Positions 1 to 11,399 of a stretch of DNA of 64,000 nt are shown one piece after another. A program made the translations under genes and the position numbers. The notes under the pieces were generated by a model, which was not told the DNA's origin, did no database searches, and was given only the letters and a program-made list of their open reading frames with translations. The stretch comes from Glandiceps talaboti (taxonomy: Eukaryota > Hemichordata > Enteropneusta > Spengelidae), in assembly GCF_964340395.1 (NCBI RefSeq), contig NC_135555.1, positions 182,001 to 246,000 on the forward strand, in the 5' to 3' direction. Numbering within the stretch: the first letter of the stretch is position 1; each line of letters starts with the position of its first letter.

Positions 1-275
1 CTTGCTAAGGACACGCTTTAATATGCAGGATTTATTGTCATTTGATTATTGTAAATACCAAGGCGTTGGAGTTTTGATGGTTTTCTAAATTTAGAGAATT
101 CGACACCTGCATAGTCTTGGGTATCGAAACTATCTGTCTCACCTGGCTTCGGCTTTGAATGAGGCCGAAATCGGTGCTATTACGAAATAAAAGTTTTCTT
201 TAAGGTTTGCTAGAAATCGTAAGTAGTTCATTTTCTGCTGCTTTGAAAATATTAGATCACTATATTGAACGGCCC

Positions 276-281
276 TTTATT
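276..281 (-). terminator. poly(A) signal of the secreted EGF-like gene
   Basis: AATAAA on the minus strand lies about 215 bases after the stop codon at 495. It supports the reading that the exon at 637..495 is the last one. Confidence 0.5.
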
Positions 282-494
282 GATCTGAGATGCAATAATG
301 ATATGTTGGTTTTTATAAAACACTTTCCAAGCCGGCCACTCTAACCATTTGCCCATCATGACTCGTGTCATGTTATAGTACATGTCAGCTAGCTACAGTA
401 CATTGTATATGCTCTTTTTATCTGACAATGCCATTGTTCAGATAGCGGTAACTTTTTGGCATTGCTGATAACAATATCATGGAAAACAACACGA

Positions 495-1990
495 TTAGCG
501 AACGGCAAGTCTCTCGGATGCAAGAACGTAGGACATACCATTCATATCCTTTATACATTCAAATCCCAAAGCATGGCCACTTGTACCAGTTTTTATGCAC
601 GTCTCACCCTCAAGACATGGCCCTCCAGCACATGGATCTAAAAAAAGACACATAATGGGTCAATTTTATAATATATAGTTGTGATCACTATTTTCTGCGC
701 CTTTGTGACTTTCTACTCACATATACCATGGCGGTAGAAACACATCGGGCCGCCATGCATACACTAAATGCTAAGAATATTATATTCATGTACATCACTA
801 CACCCTAAACACCAAGTAGGCAGTGGATTTGTGCTTTTTAGATACAATAAGCCCACAGTGCCAACTCACGAGCAGTAAGCTATTGTCAACACATATAAAA
901 CATAATCTGTACTCATAATATTGAACAATTTATATAGGAAATTGAATAGTTTTACTCGGAACGGACAGAACTGAATCGAGTCCCGTAAGTGTGCTAACAG
1001 GACTAGCTGTAGACAGGCAACATAGTAGTAGAGTATATATTGTTCTATTTGGTCTTACCTTCTGTTGGAGAACACGTCAACCCCTTAGATTTGTCCGAAT
1101 TAACACCGGTGAAGCACCATGGTTTGTCACTTAAACATTTATTTTCATATCCAAGGTCATAGGAACACCAGCCTCTCTCTGTCAATTAGAGGACAGAAAT
1201 TAAGTGCGCATGTGTATAAACCACATCTTTGTGATATTTAGGCATGGTGTATGGTATAGATGTTGTATGTATAGTTTATTGAACTGGCGAAATGGAATTA
1301 AGGGGGGGGGTGTATAATTTACACTTAGTCTAGAAAATCCAGCTAGCAGCTAGCTAGCTATAGTTGTATCTGTTATGGATGATAACATCACAGACGTCAC
1401 CCAGTATCATGACAACGTTGACAACGAGTAAAGGTAGATTTTCTGGATTTCTGTGTTAACTTGTTTGTTGTTTACTGGGTATTGTCCATTGTGTCATATC
1501 TGTACGGATGTACAAAAATTACATTTTGTTGGTCTTCATCTGTTAGAAGATAATAGCACGTAATGATCACTTAACACTTACTCTGTATACTATTTTCAGG
1601 GTGTTCTAATGCAAACACAGATTTCAGCAAAGATCGATACTCCTCCCACTTGTCCCTACGGTTGCTAGGGAACGCACAGGACATGCCCACCAGAAGACAT
1701 AGCAAAACTACACGAGAGATGACACTTTCCTGAAATCAAAGGAAAAGATCAACATGTGAATTTGTTAGTCTATAAATCGACAAAACTGTCATGCAGGCTC
1801 AAAGAAAGGCAGAGAAATAAGAAGAGGTTCGATTTCAACACCTTAGGGATTGTAATGAGTGAGTGAGTGAGTGAGTGAGTGGGTGAGTGGGTGAGTGGGT
1901 GTGAATGTATGTGCGCGCGCTTGTGTGTGTGTGTGTGTGTGTGAGCGAGCGAGTGAGTGTATGTGTGTGCGTGCGTGCGCCCGTCCGTGC

Positions 1991-2027
<37 letters not shown>

Positions 2028-2030
2028 AGC

Positions 2031-2066
<36 letters not shown>

Positions 2067-3501
2067 GTGAGAATGTGAGTGCGCTATTTGAGAGTGAGTG
2101 TGTGAGTGTGTGTGTGCGTGAGCAATGAATGAAGTAACGAAGGAAGGAATGGACGTACTTTCTTCTCAGTAATCCCTGGTTCCGAATATGTATATATATT
2201 GTACCATCATAATTTGCATATTGAAGGCCGAGCGCCATTTGGATAATGAAAAGGAACGATACCTGTGTACGTTCTGCATTGTAAAATGTACCTCCAGACC
2301 CCGAGAGCAGACTACCCTGTGCGTTTCATGAGGATTTACAAATAAATGCATTAACGAAGGATGGAGTTGTGTAAGTAAAAAGTTAATATAATAGAAATTC
2401 CCGGGTGAATTTACAAGTCGTTAATATACATTAATCCGACTACTTCATTCTACCATACTGCAAAACGATAATTATTATCCAAGGTTTTTGAAATGTTGCA
2501 GAATATAAAAAAAATATGTAAGAAAAACCCAAAATATATCATAAGGTGTTCGTCTTCTCGTGAGATATATAAACTCATTTGTCATCTCGTGTGATATATA
2601 CACTCAATTTGTTTACATGAAAAGAAATAACTTTTTGTTATTGACAAGACACACCCTATCATCAAGTGTTAGCTGGCCTTTCACACAAACACATTGACAC
2701 AGCCTAAAGCAACAGATAAAGGATTTTGTTCAATGTTATTTGATGGAACTATTATGTTCTTTCACTGATGAGGACAAGCAGTTTATGACATGCCTGCAAC
2801 GAGTCTGGGCTAGTTCTAAAGCTATGACCGGGAAAAACTAACGGTCTACCTTGTGTTCCATCGCTCTGTATTCACTATGTTTCCCTTACTGCCCCAAGGT
2901 GAATAAATAGAGAGAAAACTACTTATGTTGAAGTCGAAAATTCACATTCGGTGTATTTTGTACAACATCTTAGCATAATAATTGCTGTCAATGGCCTACG
3001 GCTATCTAAATAACAAATTTGTCGTGATTTGAATGTCTGCTCTGACCAAAAACTGTGAAAATATGAAGTTAAACAAATCAAACATGAAATTTAATTTAGA
3101 CAACTAATCCACATTGCATTTATTTGTTTAATCTGTTGGCGTGTAATGAGCTAACAAAATGTCAAGTCCGTAATAATTTAAGTTTTTTTCAAGCGAAACC
3201 ACACTCTAGTAAATGTAGAGGCTCTTCACGAAAGTGAAGAATTACTCCACCAGAATAAAATAAATGAGAATATAATTATGAAACAGTATACATTGCATGT
3301 GCCAGTTAGCTCTGAAAATGTGCGCTCCGATAGTGACATTGACGGACTGTCGGAGTTCTCTGAGCAAATATTTCCACAGCAACGTCCATGTACTTAGCTC
3401 TCGAATATTGCTACAGGCTCCGACTACAGTTATCTTAGACCACATCAACTTTCGTACTTACAACGTTCGAAATACCTAGGATGATAATTTAGACTTACCA
3501 T
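495..3501 (-). CDS. small secreted cysteine-rich EGF-like protein, 4 exons, 137 residues
   Basis: Four exons on the minus strand join in phase: 3501..3499 (the ATG alone, followed by a perfect gtaagt donor), 1729..1582, 1178..1059 and 637..495. Exon 2 encodes a signal peptide (hydrophobic core [13 protein letters not shown], likely cut before FPSNRR). Exon 3 holds four cysteines with the motifs [10 protein letters not shown] and KPWCFTG. Exon 4 holds four more in an EGF-like pattern ([16 protein letters not shown]). Introns 2 and 3 are both phase 1, the usual phase for shuffled extracellular modules. The stop at 497..495 is followed by AATAAA at 281..276, which argues that exon 4 is terminal; a gtatgt donor at its position 538 would allow an alternative end. 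I do not recognise the family. A secreted ligand, inhibitor or matrix protein would all fit. The gene model is inferred from splice signals, phase and domain character only. Confidence 0.6.
1855..2130. repeat. compound microsatellite (GAGT)n / (TG)n
   Basis: GAGT and GGGTGAGT units run into interrupted TG tracts and end in GTGA-rich sequence. The tract lies in intron 1 of the secreted-protein gene. Short ORFs read from it are low-complexity translations with no gene character. Confidence 0.9.
2131..3490. other. intron 1 sequence, nothing recognised
   Basis: Unique AT-rich sequence inside intron 1 of the small secreted-protein gene. I see no further exon with good splice sites, no repeat array and no RNA gene. 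Confidence 0.4.
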
Positions 3502-3835
3502 AATTAAGCTTAATCTGCGAAGTAACAACTTTAACTGCAAGTTCAAAATGAGGCGACTGTAGAAGTTATCAGGTTGGCTCGACTTGCAGAGAATGATGAA
3601 GACGATCTGTGGCCACCAAGCATATGAATGAACAAAGTCATGAGTTCTTTCAAATGAATTATCTTTTGTCTGTTCAAGGTTTAAAATAAGAAGCGTTTTT
3701 GGCGGGCCACAGTAACAAGAAAAAACATGTTGATGGCACCGTGCAACCCATGATTGACTTTTAATTCATTTTTTTCAAAAATACCTATTTTTACTGTAAA
3801 ACCAGCATCTTTTCTTATTGCATATTCATTTCAGT

Positions 3836-5418
3836 ATATGTTCCGATTCTAGGACAACTGTCCCCCCCCCCCGGACAATTGCCCCCGGACAATTGCCCTC
3901 GAAGGACAACTGCCCCTCGGACAATTTGCCCCCGAAGGACAACTGCCCCCCGGACAACTGCCCCCCGGACAATTGCCCCCCGGACAACTGCCCCCGAAGG
4001 ACAACTCCCCCCCCCCCCCCGACTACTGCCCCCGAACGAAAAAAAAGGCTAGTATTACAGATGAACGGGTTTGTCATTCATTAAAAGTCACTGTCGGCAA
4101 CTTACCGCCGCAATTTGCATACTAGTATATTATATTCACTACATTCAAATGTTTTACTCTATTGTTATCTGTGATAATTGTTACGTCATTCACAAAAGTC
4201 AGCATGATGATTTAACTTACCGCCGTAATTCACATAATTTTCTGGAACATTCTTCTCCTCTTTTCAACCGGTTAACAATTCTCGACGTGTTTAAGTTACA
4301 CACGCATTTAGTAGGTGTTTTTGTTTACGACTTAATACACAATAATTTACCACACTCTATTTTATAACCAATTATTGCACGCTGTTGAATTATGAATACA
4401 ATACACGACAGAAGTTTCAGGGCAATTTATGTATTCCTCCAGTGAAGACATCAGTTGAACAACAATCAATATCATATACAGGTGCAACTACATTGAACGA
4501 CATCAAATACAATATCAGGAAGGAACCAACACGACATAGTTTCAAGTGGTTACTTAAAATGGATTTACTAAAAGAATATATAACATAGTTGGCATTCTTT
4601 ACCGAACTTTCTTCTCATCACTTGTAAAATGACTGGGATTGGGATGGAGGTTGGGTGGAGGGGAGTGCGTTTAGTAACACCCGTGAATGTTTAACTATTA
4701 ACCATTAATGTGAGGGGTCAGACTTGATTAGCAAAGCTATTTTCTGACTCCCATTACATGTATAAATTTTGTATATATATATATTATATCTTTTTCAAGT
4801 GATCTGAAATTATTTCTTGTACAGGTAATAAAAATCAACCAACCAATCAATCAATCAATCAATCAATTTATTTATACTCACATTTGCACGTTTTACTCTA
4901 TTGTCATCTGTGATAATTATTACGACAATTATTACCGCCGTAATTCACATAATATATACTCACATTTGCACGTTTTACTCTATTGTCATCTGTGATAATT
5001 ATTACGACAATTATAAAAGTCGGCATGATGCTTTAACTTACCGCCGTAATTCACATAATATATACTCACATTAACAAGTTCTAATGACTTCATGTTTGTG
5101 TTTGTGGATGATATATATTCACATGTCCCCATGTAGCAGAACAATGTTACTCAGGCCTCAGATCACAAACCAAGCTTATCCATACCCACAAAAAAAAACA
5201 TGTCAATGTAGTGAGTATAATGTACGCAAATTGCGGCGGCAAGTTGCCGACGGTGACATTTTAATGAATGACAAACCCGTTCATCTGTAATACTAGCTTT
5301 TTTTTTCGTTCGGGGGCAGTTATCCTTCGGGGGCAATTTCCGGGGGCAGTTGTCCTTCGGGGTCAATTGTCCGGGGGCAAATGTCCAGGGGGGCAGTTGT
5401 CCTGTTACCATATGTTCC
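3836..5418. mobile_element. foldback-type DNA element with tandem-repeat inverted arms
   Basis: The two ends are long inverted copies of each other. The outer part of each arm is built from GGACAACTGCCCCC-like units (left 3853-4020, right 5318-5402 in reverse). The inner part is a matched stretch of about 120 bases (left about 4025-4145, right about 5205-5310), including the shared motif ACAGATGAACGGGTTTGTCA. A 9-base direct repeat, ATATGTTCC, flanks the whole at 3836-3844 and 5410-5418. That looks like a target-site duplication, and 9 bp is the size made by Foldback and Mutator-type elements. No transposase is seen, so it is non-autonomous. The centre holds a roughly 105-bp unit in three copies (about 4130-4238, 4868-4950, 4951-5060), with a LINE fragment between the first and second. 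Confidence 0.65.
4239..4866 (+). mobile_element. 5'-truncated LINE fragment (reverse transcriptase C-terminus, 3' UTR, CAAT tail)
   Basis: Translated pieces read LEHSSPLFNRLTILDVFKLH and then YNTRQKFQGN, QQSISYTGATTLNDIK and SFKWLLKMDLLKEYI. This is the typical tail of a CR1/Rex-like non-LTR retrotransposon ORF2 (hydrophobic LFxxLxIL block, then an SYxGxxxWN-like block). The two pieces lie in different frames with a stop between, so the copy is dead. It ends in a short 3' UTR and a (CAAT)n tail, the usual microsatellite tail of such elements. It sits inside the foldback element, so it is the younger insertion. The clade call is tentative. Confidence 0.6.
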
Positions 5419-5425
5419 ATGTAAT

Positions 5426-5427
<2 letters not shown>

Positions 5428-5523
<96 letters not shown>

Positions 5524-5577
5524 GATTGAAAGTATAGGTCCTATTGGCATAGTATTTCCAATTTTAGATTGGACCCT
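5428..5577. repeat. (TC)n tract with an anchored flank shared with the tract at 7.2 kb
   Basis: A pure TC tract of about 90 bases is followed by TGCAAGATTGAAAG and, about 30 bases on, TTTTAGATTGG. The same flank follows the TC tract ending at 7231. The microsatellite therefore seems to be part of a dispersed repeat rather than a free-standing expansion. Confidence 0.7.
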
Positions 5578-6620
5578 TTTATTCTTTGCCTCCCCCATCA
5601 TCATGTAAAATTATGAATCAATACGCCATACTTTTAATAGTGTAAGTGTCTTAAAACGACAAAGTTTCTTCTTTGCATTCTTGAAATCCAGCCCCAACCC
5701 TATGATTTGCTGGAGGAACCTTTTGTACAGTGATACAGGATAGCATAGTTCTATATTAGTGTCTATGTAGTGTATATGTAATATTAACAAAGATGACTAT
5801 GATACCTTTGGATAGGAAGATGCAAATAAGCGATATATAGAGAAAGACATTATTGTTATAACACTCAGATAGGAACTTAACTGACTGCCTAATTCTTTGC
5901 TGAAAAAATACCAAAACCGCGTGTTGGTCATTGTATTGATTGTTTTTTGAAACGGAATATAAAACAATGCATGGATAATCTGCAAGCTTTAACAGAGACC
6001 AAACATATATAGACAGTGGAGAGTCTATGGACCAGCAAAGGAAATATGCATAAACTGTATACAGTTGTTTACATGGGCTGGATAAGAATACATTGATTGG
6101 TTGGTCGGTCGGTCGGTTGGTTGGTTGGTTGGTTAAGTTGTATAAGTTATATAACATTAACAGGGATGGAAAAGAAAGTGTAAAAAACTGGTGAACACAA
6201 ATTACGATATTTCAGTTCAGAATATCACCGTGACAACATGAAGGGATATAATAACAAAAAATATACAGAGTTTCAAATTGCTGGATGTTTTATTCACATT
6301 AATAATTTTGATTACATCATGGTACTTTCATACTGAATTGATATTACTAGCTACTAAATCCAATCTAAACACATTTTTGATCAGTTGCAATAATGATTAA
6401 ATGGAATTGTGTACCGTCATTGTGACTAGATGTGCCGAACTGAGATCCTTGGTTGTTTCTAGCCATCCAGCAGATCTAGGTATTTCTGTCATTTTATAGT
6501 TCTTACGTTGACCTTCAGCCGCTGCTGAAAATGAGAAGAAGGCTTGTGTTATTAATCCAGAAATGGTCACATTGGTTGCTAAGAAACGTCTGACGCATGA
6601 CAAAGGATATCAAACATAGA
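5578..6620. other. intergenic sequence, no gene supported
   Basis: AT-rich sequence with a short GGTT/GGTC run near 6095-6135. ORFs of 133 residues (minus, 5756-6157) and 68 residues (minus, 6397-6603) lack convincing splice partners or a family match. Confidence 0.4.
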
Positions 6621-6624
6621 TAGA

Positions 6625-6734
6625 CACCTCATCAAACACACACATAAAACACACACACACACACACAAACAAACAAACGAACAAACAAACAAACAAACAC
6701 ATGTATATATGTGTGCGTGTGCGTGCGTGTGCGT

Positions 6735-6786
<52 letters not shown>
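6625..6786. repeat. (CA)n, (AAAC)n and (TG)n microsatellites
   Basis: CA and CAAA/CGAA units give way to TGTA and then TG repeats. Simple sequence only. Confidence 0.9.
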
Positions 6787-6787
<1 letters not shown>

Positions 6788-7009
6788 AGATATATTTAAG
6801 ACACATATACAAATAAAAAAAAAGAGCCAGATACTATGTACCGAGAGTGAAATTGAATATCACAAGCAAGTATTCTATGCCTATGGCTATCGACATCTTC
6901 TATGGTTTGATATTGTATGCCTCAAAATGGCCTACATGTCCTTATTTTCTTTAAGTGCTTACTATTGGATGGTGTCTGCATCCCCACCCCAGCAATTGGC
7001 ATATGATGA

Positions 7010-7277
<268 letters not shown>

Positions 7278-8396
7278 CGCTCAATGTGAGATTTATTAAA
7301 GTCGATACACTGTCAATGCTAATGTAGTGTATTGGTGTTCTGTACAATTTGACATCAGTACGTACGTACAATTCGGCTGGGTGGGGTTACGAAAATTCTT
7401 GATAGTCAAACAATTTTTATAAACAATATGGGTCCATTTAGCTTATAAATCCATTACCTTTCTCGTCTACATGTTTATGTAAATTCAAATGCGCAATAAG
7501 ACATGAAAACTTGGGATATTAACAAATATTTGAATGTAAATTGACTGTAAAAAACCCAAAACATTGCAAATACCAATACACGCCATTTCAATGTTTGCTG
7601 TCAAAAGACGACAGCGCAATATAACACTTTTTTTACTTTGTGTGGTATTAAGCCTGGTGGCAGCGTGACCAACCAATGTAATAGCTTGTTGGTGTACAGT
7701 TTGTGCGTGAAACCTTGAGTGTAATCAGAACATGACCATTTCACACTAAGGCTTATGTGAAAACATGTTGTAATTCTTGTTGCTTAGAAACATTGTTGAT
7801 ATTCACTTATAACATGTCGTTCATGTTTGTATGTTCTTACTTGTTTGGTTTGTGTTTTCGTAGACATAACCAACTAAGCCTGAGCCCCAGTGGTTTGGTA
7901 TTAGCCCTTTTGGATTTTATAACTAAACTGCATGATATGTATTCAAATCACTACGCGTACGTACGTGGGACAGCATGTCACCGAAAGGTCAAGGCAGCAG
8001 CATGATATACTGCCCCCTAGCGACAGGACTAACAGACTGGCGCGAATTGTAATTATAAAATTATATTCGGAATCAAATTGCGTACAATCAAATCGATGAT
8101 AGCAATCATTTTCCATTTCGCAGATTAAATCTGAATCAATATAAGAAATGGAGGGGGTGGGGCGCATACTTTCACCTATTTAGATGATGAAGTGCCCAGA
8201 GTTTCAACAGAAAGTTGAAAGTTCATATTTAGTTTTAGGAGATAGTGAACCTCAGTGAAATTCCAAGCAATAGTGTTCCATGGTAAGGGCGAAATCCACA
8301 GGTGGTTGGAGAGAAATGAGATAAAGAGACATTTCATTACCCTTTTCTCAAAAATATTAATAGTGCATGTATGTATCGTGATTCATAGTGCATTCA
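7278..8396. other. intergenic sequence, nothing recognised
   Basis: No exon with matching splice sites, no array and no RNA gene seen. Confidence 0.4.
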
Positions 8397-8450
8397 TTTG
8401 TTTTGTTCGGAGTGATTTCGGAAGGCGGCGATCACTCCGAACAAAACAAA
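8397..8450. repeat. perfect 20-bp inverted repeat with 14-base loop upstream of CFAP410
   Basis: Left arm 8397-8416 (TTTGTTTTGTTCGGAGTGAT) is exactly complementary to right arm 8431-8450. The loop is TTCGGAAGGCGGCG. It lies about 320 bases upstream of the CFAP410 start codon. It could be a remnant of a tiny inverted-repeat element or a cruciform/hairpin in the promoter or 5' UTR. Confidence 0.85.
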
Positions 8451-8772
8451 CGTCACAACACGATGAATAGAGGTAAATAAAAAAACCGCTTTCACCACAT
8501 CGGATTTTAAGCAGATTGATCTGCCCGGTGCTAGTGCCATGCCATTCAGGCTTTTGCCAGGGATCCGGGAATCTTTAACATCGGATTTGAATTACAATTT
8601 GAATCTAGAGCTAATAGTTTGCGACTCGACGCCTTACGACACCTTTACACTGCAAACAAGTGTGCCTGGTAACGATTCCTCAAGTACTATATAGGATTGT
8701 TACCACCAGACCTGTCATTTCCTTGAATACGAGTTACTTTTTTGGTGTGATATATATATTTACCGAAAAATC

Positions 8773-9519
8773 ATGGTCAAGTTAACTGCCAGTTTAGTTC
8801 TAGCGAGAGCAAGGTCTTCCGACTTAGAAAGTGTCAAGAAACTGAACTGTTGGGGAAGTGACATAACAGATGTCTCGATATTCCGCCAGATGCCCAATGT
8901 CGAAGTAATAAGTCTCAGCGTTAATAGCATCACTACCTTAGAGGATTTCAGTCATTGTGCAAACTTAACAGAATTGTACGTAAGGAAAAACAACGTTGAA
9001 AACCTAAGTGACATTCATTTCTTGAAGAAGTTACCCAAACTACGAGTGTTATGGTTAGCGGACAACCCTTGTGCATCCCAACACAAGTACAGAATGACCG
9101 TTCTAAAAATGTTACCTAATCTGCAGAAACTAGACAACGTCCCCGTACAACCCGAAGAAATCAACCAGGCCATTGAAGAGGGCGAGAACCTGCCCGTCCC
9201 CACCGAGGAAACGAAATCGTCCACTGATAAAAATACCGAGTCAACTTCCCCCTCCAATTCACAGGTGAAGGATGGCCAAGCTGCTGGGGACAGTGCTGTT
9301 AAATTGACGCTGGAAGAAACCAACACAATCCGGGAACAACTTGGATTGAAACCCCTACCTGCTGACAAATTGTCACCTGCTAAAACCATCCGACATCATG
9401 GCAGTAAAAACAGAAATGCCAATATTTTGTCGGCAGTTCTGTCTTTGGTGAAAGAACTTGACCATGACAGTCTAGAAGTGGTTATTAATGAATGTAGAAA
9501 TAGACTAGAAACATTTTAG
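8773..9519 (+). CDS. CFAP410: CFAP410 (C21orf2), cilia and flagella associated leucine-rich repeat protein
   Basis: 248 residues, close to the human 256. The N-terminal leucine-rich repeat half (residues about 18-110) reads KKLNCWGSDITDVSIF, EVISLSVNSITTLEDF, LTELYVRKNN and LRVLWLADNPC, almost line for line with human CFAP410, followed by HKYRMTVLKMLPNLQKLDN. The middle is a variable acidic linker. The C-terminal helix (NILSAVLSLVKELDHDSLEV, about residues 215-248) matches the oligomerising helical domain of the family. The known role is at the ciliary base, with NEK1 and SPATA7 as reported partners, and in ciliogenesis and DNA damage response. The start is the first ATG of the ORF and aligns with the family start. 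The whole coding region is one exon, whereas the human gene is split. No poly(A) tail trace follows it, so this is either intron loss or an old functional retrocopy. Confidence 0.95.
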   Translation: MVKLTASLVLARARSSDLESVKKLNCWGSDITDVSIFRQMPNVEVISLSVNSITTLEDFSHCANLTELYVRKNNVENLSDIHFLKKLPKLRVLWLADNPCASQHKYRMTVLKMLPNLQKLDNVPVQPEEINQAIEEGENLPVPTEETKSSTDKNTESTSPSNSQVKDGQAAGDSAVKLTLEETNTIREQLGLKPLPADKLSPAKTIRHHGSKNRNANILSAVLSLVKELDHDSLEVVINECRNRLETF

Positions 9520-10015
9520 ATGTTAGCTTCACTATCTATGACTACACCTTGTATGAGACAAGCTTTATGATTTCTTTTTCAGTGAGAAATGCATAGACAA
9601 TATTGTATGCAGCACAGAGTATAATTTGTGGGTAAGTTCATAAGACTGGAGTGAAGGCTCTTCTTATATTGCAATCACAAACTATGTCAGCTTTCAGAAG
9701 GCAAATTTTATACATGTCTTGACTAAATTTGCAGTAGGAATCTTTGTACATAAGTAACATATTTTGAATTGAATTTCCATATGTTACACTATAAATATAA
9801 TTACATTTGTATCTCCTATGTTGTTGCCTTTCAAGTACCTAATACATATTGCATCATAGTGAAATACACAAACTTAGGACATTGCCCACAGTTTACTTCA
9901 AGATTTGAACAATGCCAGTTAGCATGTCTTGCCTCATGTTTCTATCAATGCATTGTGCTCATGTTAGGTACATGTACCAGTATATCAATTAAATTAACCC
10001 TTTTTTTAGCTGTTG

Positions 10016-10021
10016 AATAAA
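10016..10021 (+). terminator. poly(A) signal candidate for CFAP410
   Basis: First clear AATAAA after the CFAP410 stop, about 500 bases downstream. The sequence between is plain AT-rich 3' UTR-like DNA. Confidence 0.45.
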
Positions 10022-10689
10022 ACCTACATATCTCTTTTTCTATGGAATTGTTTGTAAGGACAGACTACTGCTTAAGAATGCAGATAAAATGATATTGATT
10101 GGGGTATAATAAAATGATGCTTTGACATCAAGACAAATGACATGTTGATACTGACAAACATTCTGTAATACTGTACACATATTTGATATTAAAATTCCCT
10201 TTAGTACAATAGACACTGCAGGAATGATAAACAACATGGGTTTGCCTTGTTTATCTTTCCAGCAGTGTCTCTTGTGCTATTATTATGTCATGGTATGTTG
10301 GTTTTGTTTGTATACAAAATTTCCTTACTATATAAATACATATATCAGGTATATTTAATCAAGTTAGGGAGTTGTCGGTAAGAGTAGTCTATGGATACAA
10401 TTTGGTTTAGCCACTTCAACTTATACTGGATTTGTAATGTTGACCATCATTGAGGGCCACATTTTCCAATAAAGAATTGAAACTGTGTATGTTAAATTGG
10501 CATATACATTGTACTTTCCATAGTCTACAACATAGAATATAGACAGAATGAATCATTGTTGTCATTGCTTTATGTTGTGTACTAGTGACAGGATGTGGAT
10601 GAATTTTTGTCTATATATAATCATCTAAGTCACTTAAAATCTGGAAAACAGTTTGTTGATTATGAAACCTTGACTCCCTTCAAATCAAG

Positions 10690-10878
10690 GGAAAGACTTC
10701 CTTTAGGCCCCACCAACCTAAAATTAAAAAAAAAATAGGTACACAATCTGAAGAGGGACCCTAACCCTAGCCTTTATTCTAACCGGTGAAGAAAAAATAG
10801 ACATATTTTTGGAGTCAGAACTGGTTAATGTTAGGTGGGGGTGGGGTGGGGGGGGTGGGGGGCTAAAGGAAGTCTTAC
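10690..10878. mobile_element. MITE, 189 bp, with inverted ends and 9-bp direct repeats
   Basis: The left end GGAAAGACTTCCTTTAGGCC and the right end (reversed: GTAAGACTTCCTTTAGCCCC) form inverted termini that extend into CCACC...ACCTAA. CAAATCAAG occurs directly on both sides (10681-10689 and 10879-10887), as an 8-9 bp target-site duplication would. There is no coding capacity. Family hAT or Mutator by duplication size only. Confidence 0.7.
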
Positions 10879-10958
10879 CAAATCAAGTAACATGACATGA
10901 CATGACATTAGCAAAATAATTTTTATATAAACATTTATTTCTTTGCTGTACCCATGTA

Positions 10959-11168
10959 TCAAACAGTATGTATGTATGTATGTATGTATGTATGTATGTA
11001 TGTATGTATGAAAGTATAACTTAGGATTTTGTCCAGTGTTTTGACCAGTAGGTCTTCATACTTGACTCTCTTGATAGCAAAGTCTCTCTTAGTGTTACCA
11101 GTGGTACGGTATTGAGCATTGGTAAAGACTACCAGCAAAAAAATTATGCAGAGAACCAGACAATTCAT
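10959..11168 (-). CDS. candidate small secretory peptide precursor with microsatellite-encoded tail
   Basis: 69 residues. A clear signal peptide, MNCLVLCIIFLLVVFTNA, is followed by QYRTTGNTKRDFAIKRVKYE with two KR dibasic sites, then an amphipathic stretch (DLLVKTLDKILSYTF). The C-terminus is four-residue IHTY repeats encoded by a (TATG)n microsatellite. A strong acceptor (run of T then AG, exon beginning at 11199) lies 31 bases before the ATG. AATAAA at 10939..10934 lies 20 bases after the stop. A likely 5' non-coding exon is at about 14745..14648, ending GAAG|gtgagt, beside CCAAT and CRE-like motifs. Together these make a two-exon gene plausible. No homologue is recognised and the exon-exon link is inferred. 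It could equally be a chance ORF. Confidence 0.35.
   Translation of the reverse strand: MNCLVLCIIFLLVVFTNAQYRTTGNTKRDFAIKRVKYEDLLVKTLDKILSYTFIHTYIHTYIHTYIHTV
10966..11010. repeat. (TATG)n microsatellite
   Basis: About eleven TATG units, read on the minus strand as the IHTY tail of the candidate peptide. Each unit gained or lost changes the reading frame of whatever follows. Confidence 0.9.
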
Positions 11169-11399
11169 TGTGATGGTTAACTTGGGTTGTAAGTTATAAC
11201 TAAAAAAAATATGAGATAAATAGTGCATTTAGAAATATGATCAACTTGGTGAATTACATAATTAGTGTGCTCTCAGGCAATTTTGTGTACCACTGACACA
11301 ACATTTTCTTATGACACATCAAATTTTAATTTTCCCCTATCCTTTATTATGCTGTGCCTCTAATTAAAACCTATCAGTTTAACCCATAACAGAAATTGG

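Noticed and set aside
121-200. Possible last exon of the secreted-protein gene after an acceptor near 182
   Set aside because: It would give only 12 residues before a stop, and the AATAAA at 276-281 favours ending in the 637..495 exon. Kept only as an alternative.
5084-5290. Reverse-transcriptase-like fragment (FVDDI) in the foldback element
   Set aside because: The match is a few residues only, without neighbouring motifs.
6397-6603. 68-residue minus ORF resembling a secreted prodomain (ends GWLETTKDL...VTMTVHNSI)
   Set aside because: A distant likeness to a peptidase prodomain was considered, but there are no partner exons and the ORF stops at once.
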